From CAWIOX01 sp963837775 (GTDB lineage Bacteria; Pseudomonadota; Gammaproteobacteria; Burkholderiales; Burkholderiaceae_D): 64,000 nucleotides of DNA. Shown in pieces: positions 1 through 9,137 of this stretch. The notes under the pieces are model-generated. The model saw only the letters and a list, made by a program, of their open reading frames with translations. It was not told the origin of the DNA and made no database searches. The position numbers and the translations under genes were made by a program. Location of the stretch: positions 248,001 to 312,000 of the forward strand of contig CAWIOX010000018.1 in assembly GCA_963837775.1 (NCBI GenBank), given 5' to 3'. Every line of letters begins with the position of its first letter. Positions within the stretch are counted from its first letter, which is position 1.

Positions 1-1225
1 TTTTAAGCGGATCCAACAAGATTTGATCTAGGTTTGAACTGTTTGTGAATCCACCTAAATTTAAAAATTGTGTAACATCGGCCTCCTTAGCAAAGACAGA
101 GACAGGGGTGTCAAATTGCCCAAAAGACATCTGGTTTGACAGCCAGTAAGTTTTAAAGCCTGCTTCTTTGAACGCAGTAAGGAATGATTTTTCAGAAAAC
201 CCCGCCTTCAAACTTTGCATTGCAGGCTTACGTGATACCAAGACCGGGACAGAAAGTCGTGTTGCAGAAACAGCGGTAATTACATCCGGTAAAGATATAA
301 GATTAGATTCTTTTCTAAGTAGTGGATTTGTTTCGCGTGCATAGCCATTTAAACTCCAGCGGTCATAGCGTGAAGACTCACCGATAACCATGATGAATAA
401 TTGAGGCTTATTATTTCCGATAGACTGTCTTGCGCCGAATGAAAATAGCTTACTTTTGTTGCTTAAATCGGAAAGATACTGCCGCTCTGTCCAAAAATCT
501 ATACCGCGAGCAACCAATCCAAACGGCCAAGTGCTCCCGAAGGATTCCAGCTCAAAAGGAATTTTTGCCCATGATCGAATCTTTGAGAGATTTAAGTTGC
601 TTGAAGCAAGGTAATTAATCTCGACAGTTTTCGAAGCATGACCTGCTTCCTTAATAACTTCAGTGCTTTCTCCGCTAGATGCACTATTCCCCGTGGTATG
701 TTTACTGCCGGCGAAGGCCGCAGTTGTAAGAATGCCATAATTATGGTCATATGCCCAAGTGCTGAGAGCGATTGACAAAATTGCGAAGGCCACCCAGCGT
801 GAACCATCGGTCCAGTCAAAGCTCCGCGTACTGCGAGCTGCCTTCCATGAAAGCAACCACCAAGTAATAACTGAAATTAATACCGGAATTAACAGCCAAA
901 TTTTTCTTCCTAGAAACTCAGCAGATTCTCTGGGGCTAGTTTCCAGAATAATACCTAAATGATGAGTAGAGATCCCTTGTCCATAAAATAACTGTAGATA
1001 TATTTCAACTGGGAGTGCTAAAAATGCGGGTAGCAGTAAACAATGAAACCAACTCGGTTTCTTGAAGAGAGTCCAGACGGATATCCATGCAATGACTTCC
1101 ATTCCTGATATTTGCCAGGGGTTACTTACTGTTTTGCCAAGTGCAAATGGTATGAACGGGACTGCAGATAGCAGTAGATATGTCAAAAGTAAGAATAAAT
1201 TTGCGGGTCGAAGTAAAGCGGGCAT
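1..1225 (-). CDS. Phosphoethanolamine transferase-like sulfatase-fold membrane enzyme (C-terminus off the window)
   Basis: The minus strand reads as one open frame from the left edge to an ATG at 1225 (408 residues visible). The N-terminal half has about four hydrophobic segments. A soluble domain follows with VIGESSRYDRWSLNGYARET (metal-ligand Glu near residue 283) and SATRLSVPVLVS (candidate nucleophile Thr near residue 322). This is the arrangement of EptA/CptA-type alkaline-phosphatase-superfamily transferases, which move phosphoethanolamine from phosphatidylethanolamine onto lipid A or other envelope glycans. The last metal ligands lie outside the window and the acceptor cannot be told. 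No good ribosome site precedes the ATG. A hydrophobic 33-codon frame at 1346-1245 overlaps the start in another frame, so the true N-terminus may be longer if an indel is present. Confidence 0.8.
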   Translation of the reverse strand, partial: MPALLRPANLFLLLTYLLLSAVPFIPFALGKTVSNPWQISGMEVIAWISVWTLFKKPSWFHCLLLPAFLALPVEIYLQLFYGQGISTHHLGIILETSPRESAEFLGRKIWLLIPVLISVITWWLLSWKAARSTRSFDWTDGSRWVAFAILSIALSTWAYDHNYGILTTAAFAGSKHTTGNSASSGESTEVIKEAGHASKTVEINYLASSNLNLSKIRSWAKIPFELESFGSTWPFGLVARGIDFWTERQYLSDLSNKSKLFSFGARQSIGNNKPQLFIMVIGESSRYDRWSLNGYARETNPLLRKESNLISLPDVITAVSATRLSVPVLVSRKPAMQSLKAGFSEKSFLTAFKEAGFKTYWLSNQMSFGQFDTPVSVFAKEADVTQFLNLGGFTNSSNLDQILLDPLK

Positions 1226-1465
1226 GAAAGTCACTATAAAAAAATCATATTGGCAGCAGTAATAGTGCCATCAATATGAGATAAAAATCCAGAATAAAGC
1301 ACAGTGTATCCCATTCACTGATGGCGATAATTGCAGTAATTGCCATGGATTTAGCGCATCCGAACACCTAAGTAAAATATATTGGAAGCATTGAGTCTCT
1401 GACCAGTTTCTAAGGCGAGGGAGTTGTAGTTTTGTTTGAAATGCACCGCGCAAGGAAAATGCCGG
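1226..1465. other. Intergenic stretch without a recognisable gene
   Basis: AT-rich spacer between the divergent transferase-like gene and the ribosomal promoter. Minus-strand frames here (for example the 97-codon one ending at 1271) resemble no family I know. The only suggestive item is the hydrophobic frame 1346-1245 described with the preceding gene. Confidence 0.5.
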
Positions 1466-1494
1466 TTGACTCATCAATTTTTGTGAATTATACT
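1466..1494 (+). promoter_or_regulatory. Sigma-70 promoter of the rpsL (str) operon
   Basis: TTGACT (1466-1471), a 17-bp spacer and TATACT (1489-1494) form a near-consensus promoter pointing at rpsL. Transcription would start near 1501, leaving a leader of about 170 nt. Nothing else upstream could drive the cluster, since the flanking gene is on the other strand. Confidence 0.8.
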
Positions 1495-1673
1495 CGCGAG
1501 TTCTCGATTTTATTCTTGGGTGTGTCTGCGCATACGGTCGTATTGTGTGAGTATGCGTCGCCATATATGGGTAAGTCGTGTTGCAGAGTTTGTAAGTGAT
1601 TATTCTGTTTAGTCCCCGGGCAATTGGCTTGGGATTGTGTTGTTAATGTCGTAATTTTGTTGGATTTATAACG

Positions 1674-2057
1674 ATGCCAACCATCAATCAATTGATTCGC
1701 CAGCCGCGCGTATCTGCGCGCGTCAAGAGCAAATCGCCGGCGCTGGAAAACAGCCCGCAAAAGCGTGGTGTATGTACGCGTGTTTATACAACGACTCCAA
1801 AGAAGCCGAACTCGGCGCTGCGTAAAGTCGCTAAAGTTCGTTTGACCAACGGTTTCGAAGTTATTTCGTATATCGGTGGTGAAGGGCATAATCTGCAAGA
1901 GCATAGCGTGGTTCTGTTGCGCGGTGGTCGTGTAAAGGATTTGCCGGGTGTGCGTTACCATATGGTTCGCGGTGCGCTGGATACTCAGGGCGTCAAAGAC
2001 CGTAAGCAAGCGCGTTCCAAGTATGGTACGAAGCGTGCTAAGGCAGCTAAGAAGTAA
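1674..2057 (+). CDS. rpsL: 30S ribosomal protein S12
   Basis: 127 residues, close to the family length. S12 sits in the decoding centre of the small subunit and controls accuracy. The TTPKKPNSALRK segment carries the lysine altered in streptomycin-resistant mutants (residue 44 counting Met), and GGRVKDLPGVRYH carries the second such lysine and the aspartate that is often methylthiolated. Both lysines are wild type, so this allele predicts streptomycin sensitivity at S12. First gene of the str operon; the upstream neighbour is the transferase-like gene and not rpoC as in many relatives. Confidence 0.97.
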   Translation: MPTINQLIRQPRVSARVKSKSPALENSPQKRGVCTRVYTTTPKKPNSALRKVAKVRLTNGFEVISYIGGEGHNLQEHSVVLLRGGRVKDLPGVRYHMVRGALDTQGVKDRKQARSKYGTKRAKAAKK

Positions 2058-2184
2058 TATTCCCGTAGGGCAGGTGCTGTGCGGAGTTGTTGTCGGTCCC
2101 CTATGGGCCGAGTAAGTGGGTGGCTATGATGGTCATTCGCGAGCGCAGTAAAATGTGCTCAACTGAAGATTAAAAGGAATCGAA

Positions 2185-2655
2185 ATGCCACGTCGTCGTG
2201 AAGTCCCCAAGCGCGAAATCCTGCCGGATCCAAAATTCGGTAATGTTGATGTCGCAAAATTTGTAAATGTCCTGATGTTGTCCGGTAAAAAATCAGTCGC
2301 TGAAAATATTATCTACGGCGCATTTGATCATATCCAGACTAAGTCTGGTAAAGATCCTTTGGAAGTATTTGTTGCTGCAATCGGCAACTGTAAGCCGATG
2401 GTTGAGGTTAAGTCCCGTCGTGTTGGTGGTGCCAATTATCAGGTTCCTGTTGAGGTGCGTCCAGTGCGTCGTATGGCCTTGTCTATGCGTTGGTTGCGTG
2501 AAGCGGCTAACAAGCGCAGCGAAAAATCCATGCCGCAACGTTTGGGTGGCGAGTTGTTGGAGGCTGCTGAGGGCCGTGGTGGCGCGATGAAGAAGCGCGA
2601 TGAAGTGCATCGTATGGCTGAAGCGAACAAGGCATTCTCGCACTTCCGCTTCTAA
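2185..2655 (+). CDS. rpsG: 30S ribosomal protein S7
   Basis: 156 residues starting MPRRREVPKREILPDPKFG, the usual S7 opening. S7 nucleates assembly of the 30S head and contacts E-site tRNA and 16S rRNA. The ribosome site AAAAGGAATCGAA precedes the ATG. The 127-bp gap after rpsL is where S7 represses its own operon in enterobacteria; I see no confident matching fold here, so such feedback is inference only. Full length and intact. Confidence 0.97.
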   Translation: MPRRREVPKREILPDPKFGNVDVAKFVNVLMLSGKKSVAENIIYGAFDHIQTKSGKDPLEVFVAAIGNCKPMVEVKSRRVGGANYQVPVEVRPVRRMALSMRWLREAANKRSEKSMPQRLGGELLEAAEGRGGAMKKRDEVHRMAEANKAFSHFRF

Positions 2656-2716
2656 TAGGTTGGCTGATGGCTTCTTCATGATAATGGGAGGCGCTATCTA
2701 CATGTTAATTTGTTCG

Positions 2717-2755
2717 AAACCGAGCACATTTTTTGCAAAAAATGGCGCTCGGTTT
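2717..2755 (+). terminator. Long hairpin between rpsG and fusA
   Basis: AAACCGAGC (2717-2725) pairs with GCTCGGTTT (2747-2755), with a further CATTTTTT/AAAAAATG stem inside. The downstream T-run is short, so it may act as a partial terminator or a processing site within the operon. Confidence 0.5.
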
Positions 2756-2781
2756 TGTTCATTAAAAATTTAGGATTGATA

Positions 2782-4887
2782 ATGGCACGCAAGACCCCTA
2801 TTGAGCGTTACCGTAATATTGGTATTTCTGCTCACATCGACGCTGGTAAGACCACCACAACCGAGCGCGTATTGTTCTATACGGGCGTGAATCACAAGAT
2901 TGGTGAAGTGCATGATGGCGCAGCCACTATGGACTGGATGGAGCAGGAGCAAGAGCGCGGCATCACGATTACGTCCGCTGCGACGACCTGTTTCTGGAAG
3001 GGGATGGCGAACAACTTCCCTGAGCATCACATTAACATCATTGATACTCCGGGTCACGTTGACTTTACTATTGAAGTTGAGCGTTCTATGCGCGTGCTTG
3101 ATGGTGCGTGCATGGTCTATTGTGCGGTTGGTGGTGTGCAGCCACAGTCTGAGACAGTATGGCGTCAGGCTAACAAGTACAAAGTGCCACGTTTGGCATT
3201 TGTCAATAAGATGGATCGTACTGGAGCGAATTTTTTCAAGGTGTACGAGCAGATGCGTGCACGCCTGAAGGCTAATCCGATTCCATTGCAAATTCCTATC
3301 GGTGCGGAAGAAAATTTTCTGGGCGTAATTGATCTCGTTAAGATGAAGGCTGTCTATTGGGATGACGCGTCACAGGGTATGAAATTTGATTACCGTGATA
3401 TTCCAGAAGAGTTGATGGAAAGCGCCAAGGAATGGCGTGAGAAGATGGTTGAAGCCGCTGCTGAAGCGACTGAAGAGTTGATGAATAAGTATTTGGAAGA
3501 AGGCGACTTATCTGAGGTTGAGATCAAGGCAGCTTTGCGCCAACGTACTATCGCCAGTGAAATCGTACCGATGATGTGCGGCACAGCGTTCAAAAACAAG
3601 GGCGTTCAAGCCATGTTGGATGGCGTAATCGAGTACTTGCCTTCCCCTGTTGATATTCCGCCAGTCAATGGTCTGGATGAGGATGATCAGCCGGTAACAC
3701 GTAAGGCGGAAGATACTGAGAAATTTTCAGCGTTTGCTTTCAAAATCATGACGGATCCATTTGTTGGTCAGTTAATTTTCTTCCGTGTATATTCCGGTAC
3801 GGTTAATTCGGGGGATACTGTGTACAACCCCGTAAAGGGCAAGAAAGAACGCCTCGGCCGTATTCTGCAGATGCATGCGAATCAACGTGAAGAAATCAAG
3901 CAAGTGCATGCTGGTGATATCGCTGCTGCTGTGGGCTTGAAAGAAGCAACCACGGGTGAAACTTTGTGCGATCCTAGTTCTATCATTACGCTTGAGCGCA
4001 TGGTATTTCCTGAGCCTGTGATTTCACAGGCGGTTGAGCCAAAAACCAAGCCAGATCAAGAGAAAATGGGTTTGGCTCTGAATCGTCTTGCGCAAGAAGA
4101 TCCGTCTTTCCGTGTGAAGTCTGATGAAGAGTCCGGTCAGACTATCATCTCCGGTATGGGTGAGTTGCATCTTGAGATTATTGTCGACCGTATGCGTCGG
4201 GAGTTTGGCGTTGAGGCTACAGTTGGCAAGCCGCAAGTGGCTTATCGTGAAACGATTCGCAAGACTTGTGAGGAAATCGAAGGTAAGTTCGTCAAGCAAT
4301 CCGGTGGTCGCGGTCAGTATGGTCATGTCGTATTGAAAATTGAGCCGCAAGAAGCGGGCAAAGGTTTTGAATTCGTTGATGCGATCAAAGGTGGTACGGT
4401 CCCGCGCGAGTATATTCCGGCGGTCGAAAAAGGTGTCAGAGAGACATTGACATCTGGTGTAATGGCCGGTTACCCGGTGGTAGACGTGAAAGTCACATTG
4501 TTTTTCGGGTCATACCATGATGTGGATTCGAATGAGAATGCATTCCGTATGGCGGCTTCAATGGCGTTCAAGGATGGTTGCCGCAAGGCCAGTCCAGTTA
4601 TCCTGGAGCCTATGATGGCTGTTGAGGTGGAAACGCCGGAAGACTACGCTGGAACAGTGATGGGTGATTTATCTTCGCGTCGTGGCATGGTGCAAGGTAT
4701 GGATGAAATTGCCGGTGGTGGCGGCAAAGTTATTCGTGCAGAAGTGCCTCTTTCGGAAATGTTTGGTTACTCGACTTCGTTGCGTTCAGCAACACAAGGT
4801 CGTGCTACCTACACTATGGAATTCAAGCACTATGCGGAAGCGCCTAAGAATGTGGCTGACGCTATCGTCACTGCAAAATCTAAGTAG
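2782..4887 (+). CDS. fusA: Elongation factor G
   Basis: 701 residues. EF-G is the GTPase that translocates tRNA and mRNA on the ribosome and helps recycle it. Visible GTPase motifs in order: AHIDAGKTTTTER (P-loop, near residue 17), RGITITSAAT (switch I), DTPGHVDFT and NKMDRTGANF. Domains II-V follow, ending YAEAPKNVADAI. The frame is open further upstream to 2710, but MARKTPIERYRNIGI at 2782 is the conserved start and has TAGGATTGATA before it. Only one fusA copy is in the window. Confidence 0.97.
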   Translation: MARKTPIERYRNIGISAHIDAGKTTTTERVLFYTGVNHKIGEVHDGAATMDWMEQEQERGITITSAATTCFWKGMANNFPEHHINIIDTPGHVDFTIEVERSMRVLDGACMVYCAVGGVQPQSETVWRQANKYKVPRLAFVNKMDRTGANFFKVYEQMRARLKANPIPLQIPIGAEENFLGVIDLVKMKAVYWDDASQGMKFDYRDIPEELMESAKEWREKMVEAAAEATEELMNKYLEEGDLSEVEIKAALRQRTIASEIVPMMCGTAFKNKGVQAMLDGVIEYLPSPVDIPPVNGLDEDDQPVTRKAEDTEKFSAFAFKIMTDPFVGQLIFFRVYSGTVNSGDTVYNPVKGKKERLGRILQMHANQREEIKQVHAGDIAAAVGLKEATTGETLCDPSSIITLERMVFPEPVISQAVEPKTKPDQEKMGLALNRLAQEDPSFRVKSDEESGQTIISGMGELHLEIIVDRMRREFGVEATVGKPQVAYRETIRKTCEEIEGKFVKQSGGRGQYGHVVLKIEPQEAGKGFEFVDAIKGGTVPREYIPAVEKGVRETLTSGVMAGYPVVDVKVTLFFGSYHDVDSNENAFRMAASMAFKDGCRKASPVILEPMMAVEVETPEDYAGTVMGDLSSRRGMVQGMDEIAGGGGKVIRAEVPLSEMFGYSTSLRSATQGRATYTMEFKHYAEAPKNVADAIVTAKSK

Positions 4888-4899
4888 CAAAATAGTACC

Positions 4900-4921
4900 G
4901 CTCATCCCTTTGGGGGTGAGC
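4900..4921 (+). terminator. Hairpin between fusA and tuf
   Basis: GCTCA (4900-4904) pairs with TGAGC (4917-4921), with an inner CCC/GGG pairing. The AT-rich tail ATTTATATT is not a true T-run, so partial termination or RNA processing is more likely than full stop. Confidence 0.4.
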
Positions 4922-4965
4922 ATTTATATTGATTAATAAATCGTTCTTTTTGAAGGAAGCTAAAA

Positions 4966-6156
4966 ATGGCAAAAAGCAAGTTTGAGCGGACCAAGCCGCA
5001 CGTGAATGTCGGTACGATTGGGCACGTCGATCATGGCAAGACAACACTGACAGCAGCGATTGCTACCGTATTGTCGAAGAAATTCGGCGGCGAAGCAAAG
5101 GCCTATGATCAGATTGATGCAGCGCCAGAAGAAAAAGCGCGCGGCATCACCATCAATACCGCGCACGTCGAATACGAAACAGCCAACCGTCACTACGCTC
5201 ACGTAGACTGCCCAGGCCATGCTGATTATGTTAAAAACATGATCACTGGCGCGGCCCAGATGGACGGTGCGATCCTGGTCTGTTCCGCAGCTGACGGTCC
5301 AATGCCGCAAACACGTGAGCACATTCTGCTGGCGCGTCAGGTTGGTGTTCCATACATCATGGTGTACCTGAACAAATGCGACATGGTCGATGACGCGGAA
5401 TTGCTGGAATTGGTCGAAATGGAAGTGCGCGAGTTGCTATCCAAATACGATTTCCCAGGCGATGATGTGCCTATTATCAAAGGCTCCGCCAAGCTCGCTC
5501 TCGAAGGCGACACTGGCCCACTGGGCGAGCAGTCCATCATGGCATTGGCTGAAGCGCTCGACACTTACATCCCGACACCAGAGCGTGCAATTGATGGTGC
5601 GTTCCTGATGCCGGTGGAAGATGTATTCTCCATCTCTGGTCGTGGCACGGTCGTAACTGGTCGTGTTGAGCGCGGTATCGTCAAGGTCGGCGAAGAGATC
5701 GAAATCGTCGGCATCAAAGACACAGTCAAGACAACATGCACAGGCGTTGAAATGTTCCGCAAGTTGCTTGACCAAGGTCAGGCAGGCGATAACGTCGGTG
5801 TATTGCTGCGCGGTACCAAGCGTGAAGACGTGGAGCGCGGTCAAGTATTGGCCAAGCCAGGTTCAATCAAGCCGCACAATCAATTCACTGGCGAGATCTA
5901 TGTCTTGTCAAAAGATGAAGGTGGTCGTCATACGCCATTCTTCAACAACTACCGTCCACAGTTCTACTTCCGTACTACGGACGTAACTGGTTCGATCGAG
6001 TTGCCAAAAGACAAAGAAATGGTCATGCCGGGCGATAACGTGTCGATTACCGTCAAGTTGATCAACCCGATTGCGATGGAAGAAGGCTTGCGCTTCGCTA
6101 TTCGTGAAGGTGGTCGTACTGTCGGTGCTGGCGTTGTTGCAAAAATTATTGCTTAA
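4966..6156 (+). CDS. tuf: Elongation factor Tu
   Basis: 396 residues, full length. EF-Tu delivers aminoacyl-tRNA to the ribosomal A site as a GTP complex. The P-loop GHVDHGKTTLT, switch region RGITINTAHVEYE, DCPGHADYVKNM and NKCD are all present, followed by the two beta-barrel domains. A GAAGGAAG ribosome site lies just upstream. Codon use is more C/G-ending than in neighbouring ribosomal genes, as expected for a very highly expressed gene. Betaproteobacteria often have a second tuf near rpoBC; that region is not in this window. Confidence 0.97.
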   Translation: MAKSKFERTKPHVNVGTIGHVDHGKTTLTAAIATVLSKKFGGEAKAYDQIDAAPEEKARGITINTAHVEYETANRHYAHVDCPGHADYVKNMITGAAQMDGAILVCSAADGPMPQTREHILLARQVGVPYIMVYLNKCDMVDDAELLELVEMEVRELLSKYDFPGDDVPIIKGSAKLALEGDTGPLGEQSIMALAEALDTYIPTPERAIDGAFLMPVEDVFSISGRGTVVTGRVERGIVKVGEEIEIVGIKDTVKTTCTGVEMFRKLLDQGQAGDNVGVLLRGTKREDVERGQVLAKPGSIKPHNQFTGEIYVLSKDEGGRHTPFFNNYRPQFYFRTTDVTGSIELPKDKEMVMPGDNVSITVKLINPIAMEEGLRFAIREGGRTVGAGVVAKIIA

Positions 6157-6195
6157 CAGCGTGTTGGATTTACCATAGTTTAGCAATTCATATTG

Positions 6196-6219
6196 CCGCG
6201 GGTGGATACTCACTCGCGG
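6196..6219 (+). terminator. Hairpin after tuf
   Basis: CCGCGGGTG (6196-6204) pairs with CACTCGCGG (6211-6219) with one mismatch, followed by TTCGTTCTTT. It resembles a weak terminator or attenuator between tuf and rpsJ. Confidence 0.45.
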
Positions 6220-6241
6220 TTCGTTCTTTAAAGGAAAAATC

Positions 6242-6553
6242 ATGCAAAACCAAAAAATTCGTATTCGTCTTAAGGCATTCGATTACAAGTTGATTGATCA
6301 ATCAGCGCTGGAAATCGTTGAGACGGCTAAACGTACTGGTGCCGTTGTAAAAGGCCCTGTTCCTTTGCCAACCCGCATTCAGCGTTTTGACGTTTTGCGT
6401 TCGCCGCATGTCAACAAAACTTCGCGTGATCAGTTTGAAATCCGTACACATCAACGTTTGATGGATATTGTTGATCCAACAGATAAGACAGTCGATGCAT
6501 TGATGAAGTTGGATTTGCCAGCTGGTGTGGATGTAGAAATTAAATTGCAATAA
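6242..6553 (+). CDS. rpsJ: 30S ribosomal protein S10 / transcription factor NusE
   Basis: 103 residues, standard S10 length, beginning MQNQKIRIRLKAFD. S10 is a head protein of the small subunit and, as NusE, couples NusB and NusG to RNA polymerase in antitermination. The RSPHVNKTSRDQFEIRTHQR region is the conserved long loop. AAAGGAAAAATC precedes the ATG. It follows tuf by 85 bp, so the str and S10 operons are contiguous here. Confidence 0.97.
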   Translation: MQNQKIRIRLKAFDYKLIDQSALEIVETAKRTGAVVKGPVPLPTRIQRFDVLRSPHVNKTSRDQFEIRTHQRLMDIVDPTDKTVDALMKLDLPAGVDVEIKLQ

Positions 6554-6578
6554 TTTGTAGTCACTACAGCATATATTG

Positions 6579-6607
6579 TTGTAGTAAACAAGTTCGCAAG
6601 TTATAAT
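6579..6607 (+). promoter_or_regulatory. Sigma-70 promoter ahead of rplC
   Basis: TTGTAG (6579-6584), a 17-bp spacer and TATAAT (6602-6607, perfect -10) lie in the 152-bp gap between rpsJ and rplC. This would give the L3-onward genes their own start about 90 nt upstream of rplC. Confidence 0.65.
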
Positions 6608-6705
6608 TATCGGCTTCGGTGTAAGTTCGCATTTTGCGTACTTGCACATATTAAGTTGTACAAACAGTCAGCCCTGCCCAATCGTAGGCGGGAATGGAGA
6701 AAACA

Positions 6706-7362
6706 ATGAGCTTAGGCCTTGTTGGTCGCAAGGTTGGTATGATGCGTATCTTTACGGATGATGGGAATTCAGTTCCTGTAACCGTGTTGGATGTATCAAA
6801 CAACCGAGTAACACAAATAAAAACGCCTGCAACGGATGGTTATTCTGCCGTGCAGGTTGCATTCGGTCAGCGTCGCGCTTCGCGAGTAAATAAGGCTTCT
6901 GCCGGTCATCACGCCAAAGCAGGTGTTGAGGCGGGCACTATTCTTAAGGAATTCCGTGTAGATTCCAATGCTGCTTCGGAAATGAAGTCTGGTGATGTAG
7001 TTGCTGCCAGTTTGTTCGAGGTCGGCCAAAAAGTTGATGTGCAAGGCGTGACCATTGGTAAAGGTTATGCTGGTGTTATCAAGCGATATCACTTTAGCTC
7101 TGGCCGTGCAACGCATGGTAACTCGCGTTCGCATAATGTGCCTGGTTCTATCGGTATGGCGCAGGATCCGGGGCGCGTGTTTCCTGGTAAGCGCATGACT
7201 GGTCATTTGGGTGATGCTACTCGCACAGTTCAAAACCTGGAAATTGCTCGTATTGATACTGAGCGTCAGCTTTTGTTGGTGAAGGGTGCTATACCGGGCG
7301 CGAAAAATGGTCAGGTTGTTGTGACTCCTGCCATTAAAACCAAAGCAAAGAAGGGGGCGTAA
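6706..7362 (+). CDS. rplC: 50S ribosomal protein L3
   Basis: 218 residues starting MSLGLVGRKVGMMRIF. L3 is an early assembly protein near the peptidyl-transferase centre. The SRSHNVPGSIGMAQDPGRVF loop, which reaches toward the active site, is present and carries the glutamine that is methylated in many bacteria. An in-frame ATG at 6694 lies inside the ribosome site GGAATGGAG, so the start at 6706 is preferred. The rpsJ-rplC gap carries a promoter. Confidence 0.96.
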   Translation: MSLGLVGRKVGMMRIFTDDGNSVPVTVLDVSNNRVTQIKTPATDGYSAVQVAFGQRRASRVNKASAGHHAKAGVEAGTILKEFRVDSNAASEMKSGDVVAASLFEVGQKVDVQGVTIGKGYAGVIKRYHFSSGRATHGNSRSHNVPGSIGMAQDPGRVFPGKRMTGHLGDATRTVQNLEIARIDTERQLLLVKGAIPGAKNGQVVVTPAIKTKAKKGA

Positions 7363-7365
7363 TCA

Positions 7366-7986
7366 ATGGAACTTAAGCTCCTGAATGATCAAGGTCAAGT
7401 TGGATCGGATGTTGTGGCGCCAGATGCAATATTTGCGCGCGACTACAATGAGGCGTTAATTCATCAAGTTGTGGTTGCCTATCAAGCGAATGCTCGTAGT
7501 GGTAATCGTAAGCAAAAAGATCGTGCTGAAGTTCATCACACGACTAAAAAGCCATGGCGTCAAAAGGGTACGGGTCGTGCTCGTGCTGGTATGTCATCCT
7601 CGCCTTTGTGGCGCGGAGGTGGTCAGATTTTCCCTAATTCGCCTGATGAGAATTTCTCTCACAAAGTCAATAAAAAGATGTATCGCGCTGGTATGTGCTC
7701 GATTCTGTCTCAGTTGGCGCGCGAGGGGCGTTTGTCAGTTGTTGAGAATATGACGCTTGAGGCGCCAAAGACAAAGCTCTTGTCGCAAAAATTAAAGGCG
7801 ATGGGTCTGGATTCTGTGTTGGTGATCACGGATTCTCTTGATGAGAATTTGTTGTTGGCTTCGCGAAATCTGCCGCACGTTTTGGTGGTTGAGCCGCGCC
7901 ATGCTGATCCTGTGTCATTGGTTCATTACAAAAAAATCCTGATCACCAAGTTAGCGTTGGCTAAGATTGAGGAGATGCTGGCATGA
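7366..7986 (+). CDS. rplD: 50S ribosomal protein L4
   Basis: 206 residues. L4 lines the polypeptide exit tunnel with L22; its extended loop KPWRQKGTGRARAGMSSSPL is conserved and is the site of macrolide-resistance changes elsewhere. In E. coli free L4 represses the S10 operon; no such leader can be shown here. Only three bases separate it from rplC, and its end overlaps rplW by four bases (ATGA), which indicates translational coupling. Confidence 0.96.
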   Translation: MELKLLNDQGQVGSDVVAPDAIFARDYNEALIHQVVVAYQANARSGNRKQKDRAEVHHTTKKPWRQKGTGRARAGMSSSPLWRGGGQIFPNSPDENFSHKVNKKMYRAGMCSILSQLAREGRLSVVENMTLEAPKTKLLSQKLKAMGLDSVLVITDSLDENLLLASRNLPHVLVVEPRHADPVSLVHYKKILITKLALAKIEEMLA

Positions 7987-8300
7987 GCACAACTATGAAA
8001 CATAGCGAAGAACGCTTAATGAAAGTGTTGTTGGCGCCTGTGATTTCTGAAAAGGCAACACTCGTCGCTGAGAAGAATGAGCAAGTCGTTTTTCTGGTGA
8101 TGCCGGATGCGACTAAGCTTGAAGTCAAGGCGGCTGTCGAGATGCTGTTCAAGGTTCAGGTGGAATCTGTGCAAGTTGCAAACCGTATGGGTAAGCAAAA
8201 GCGCTCAGGTAAATACAATGGTCGTCGTAATCATACCAGGCGTGCATTTGTATGCCTGAAGCCCGGCCAGGAAATCAACTTCACCGAGGAGGCTAAATAA
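7983..8300 (+). CDS. rplW: 50S ribosomal protein L23
   Basis: 105 residues. L23 is at the tunnel exit and is the docking point for trigger factor and SRP. The core EERLMKVLLAPVISEKATLV and the C-terminal GRRNHTRRAFVCL are typical. The start overlaps the rplD stop; a second in-frame ATG five codons later is the only alternative. The stop overlaps the rplB start by one base. Confidence 0.95.
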   Translation: MSTTMKHSEERLMKVLLAPVISEKATLVAEKNEQVVFLVMPDATKLEVKAAVEMLFKVQVESVQVANRMGKQKRSGKYNGRRNHTRRAFVCLKPGQEINFTEEAK

Positions 8301-9127
8301 TGGCACTCGTTAAAGTAAAGCCAACCTCGCCTGGACGGCGTGGCATGGTCAAGGTGGTTACGCCTGATCTTTACAAAGGGCGTCCTTTTGCGGCTCTTCT
8401 TGAAAAGAAATCTAAGACTGCAGGTCGTAACAATAATGGCCATATCACAACTCGTCATATGGGTGGTGGGCATAAGCAGCATTATCGCGTAATCGATTTT
8501 CGTCGCACCAAAGATGGTATTCCGGCAAAAGTTGAGCGTCTGGAATATGATCCTAACCGTACTGCAAATATTGCGCTGCTGTGTTATGCGGATGGTGAGC
8601 GTCACTACATCATCGCGCCAAAAGGTCTGTCGGTTGGCGATCAGTTGATGAGTGGACCGCAAGCGCCGATTAAGTCAGGTAACTGTCTTCCGATCCGTAA
8701 TATTCCAGTTGGCACTACCATGCATTGCGTTGAGATGCTGCCAGGTAAAGGCGCGCAGATGGCGCGTACTGCCGGTGCTGGTGTGGTGTTGATGGCTCGT
8801 GAGGGTACATACGCTCAAGTTCGTTTGCGCTCTGGCGAGGTTCGTCGTGTTCATGTTGAGTGCCGAGCAACGGTTGGTGAGGTTGGTAATGGAGAGCATA
8901 ACCTGCGCAAAATCGGTAAAGCCGGTGCAATGCGTTGGCGTGGTGTTCGTCCGACGGTGCGTGGTGTTGTCATGAATCCAGTTGATCACCCGCATGGTGG
9001 TGGTGAAGGTAAGACAGCGGCCGGTCGTCATCCGGTTTCGCCATGGGGTCAGCAGACCAAAGGTAAGAAGACGCGTCGCAACAAGCGTACGACTTCTATG
9101 ATCGTCTCGCGCCGTGGTAAGAAATAA
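8300..9127 (+). CDS. rplB: 50S ribosomal protein L2
   Basis: 275 residues, full length. L2 is needed for subunit joining and for peptidyl-transferase activity. The C-terminal VMNPVDHPHGGGEGKTAAG stretch contains the conserved histidine near the catalytic centre. It is translationally coupled to rplW and followed after 10 bp by rpsS. Intact, with base use like its neighbours. Confidence 0.97.
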   Translation: MALVKVKPTSPGRRGMVKVVTPDLYKGRPFAALLEKKSKTAGRNNNGHITTRHMGGGHKQHYRVIDFRRTKDGIPAKVERLEYDPNRTANIALLCYADGERHYIIAPKGLSVGDQLMSGPQAPIKSGNCLPIRNIPVGTTMHCVEMLPGKGAQMARTAGAGVVLMAREGTYAQVRLRSGEVRRVHVECRATVGEVGNGEHNLRKIGKAGAMRWRGVRPTVRGVVMNPVDHPHGGGEGKTAAGRHPVSPWGQQTKGKKTRRNKRTTSMIVSRRGKK

Positions 9128-9137
9128 GGGGTAACAC

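Noticed and set aside
1488..2009. 173-codon minus-strand frame over the rpsL promoter and gene
   Set aside because: Overlaps rpsL and its promoter on the opposite strand; no family resemblance.
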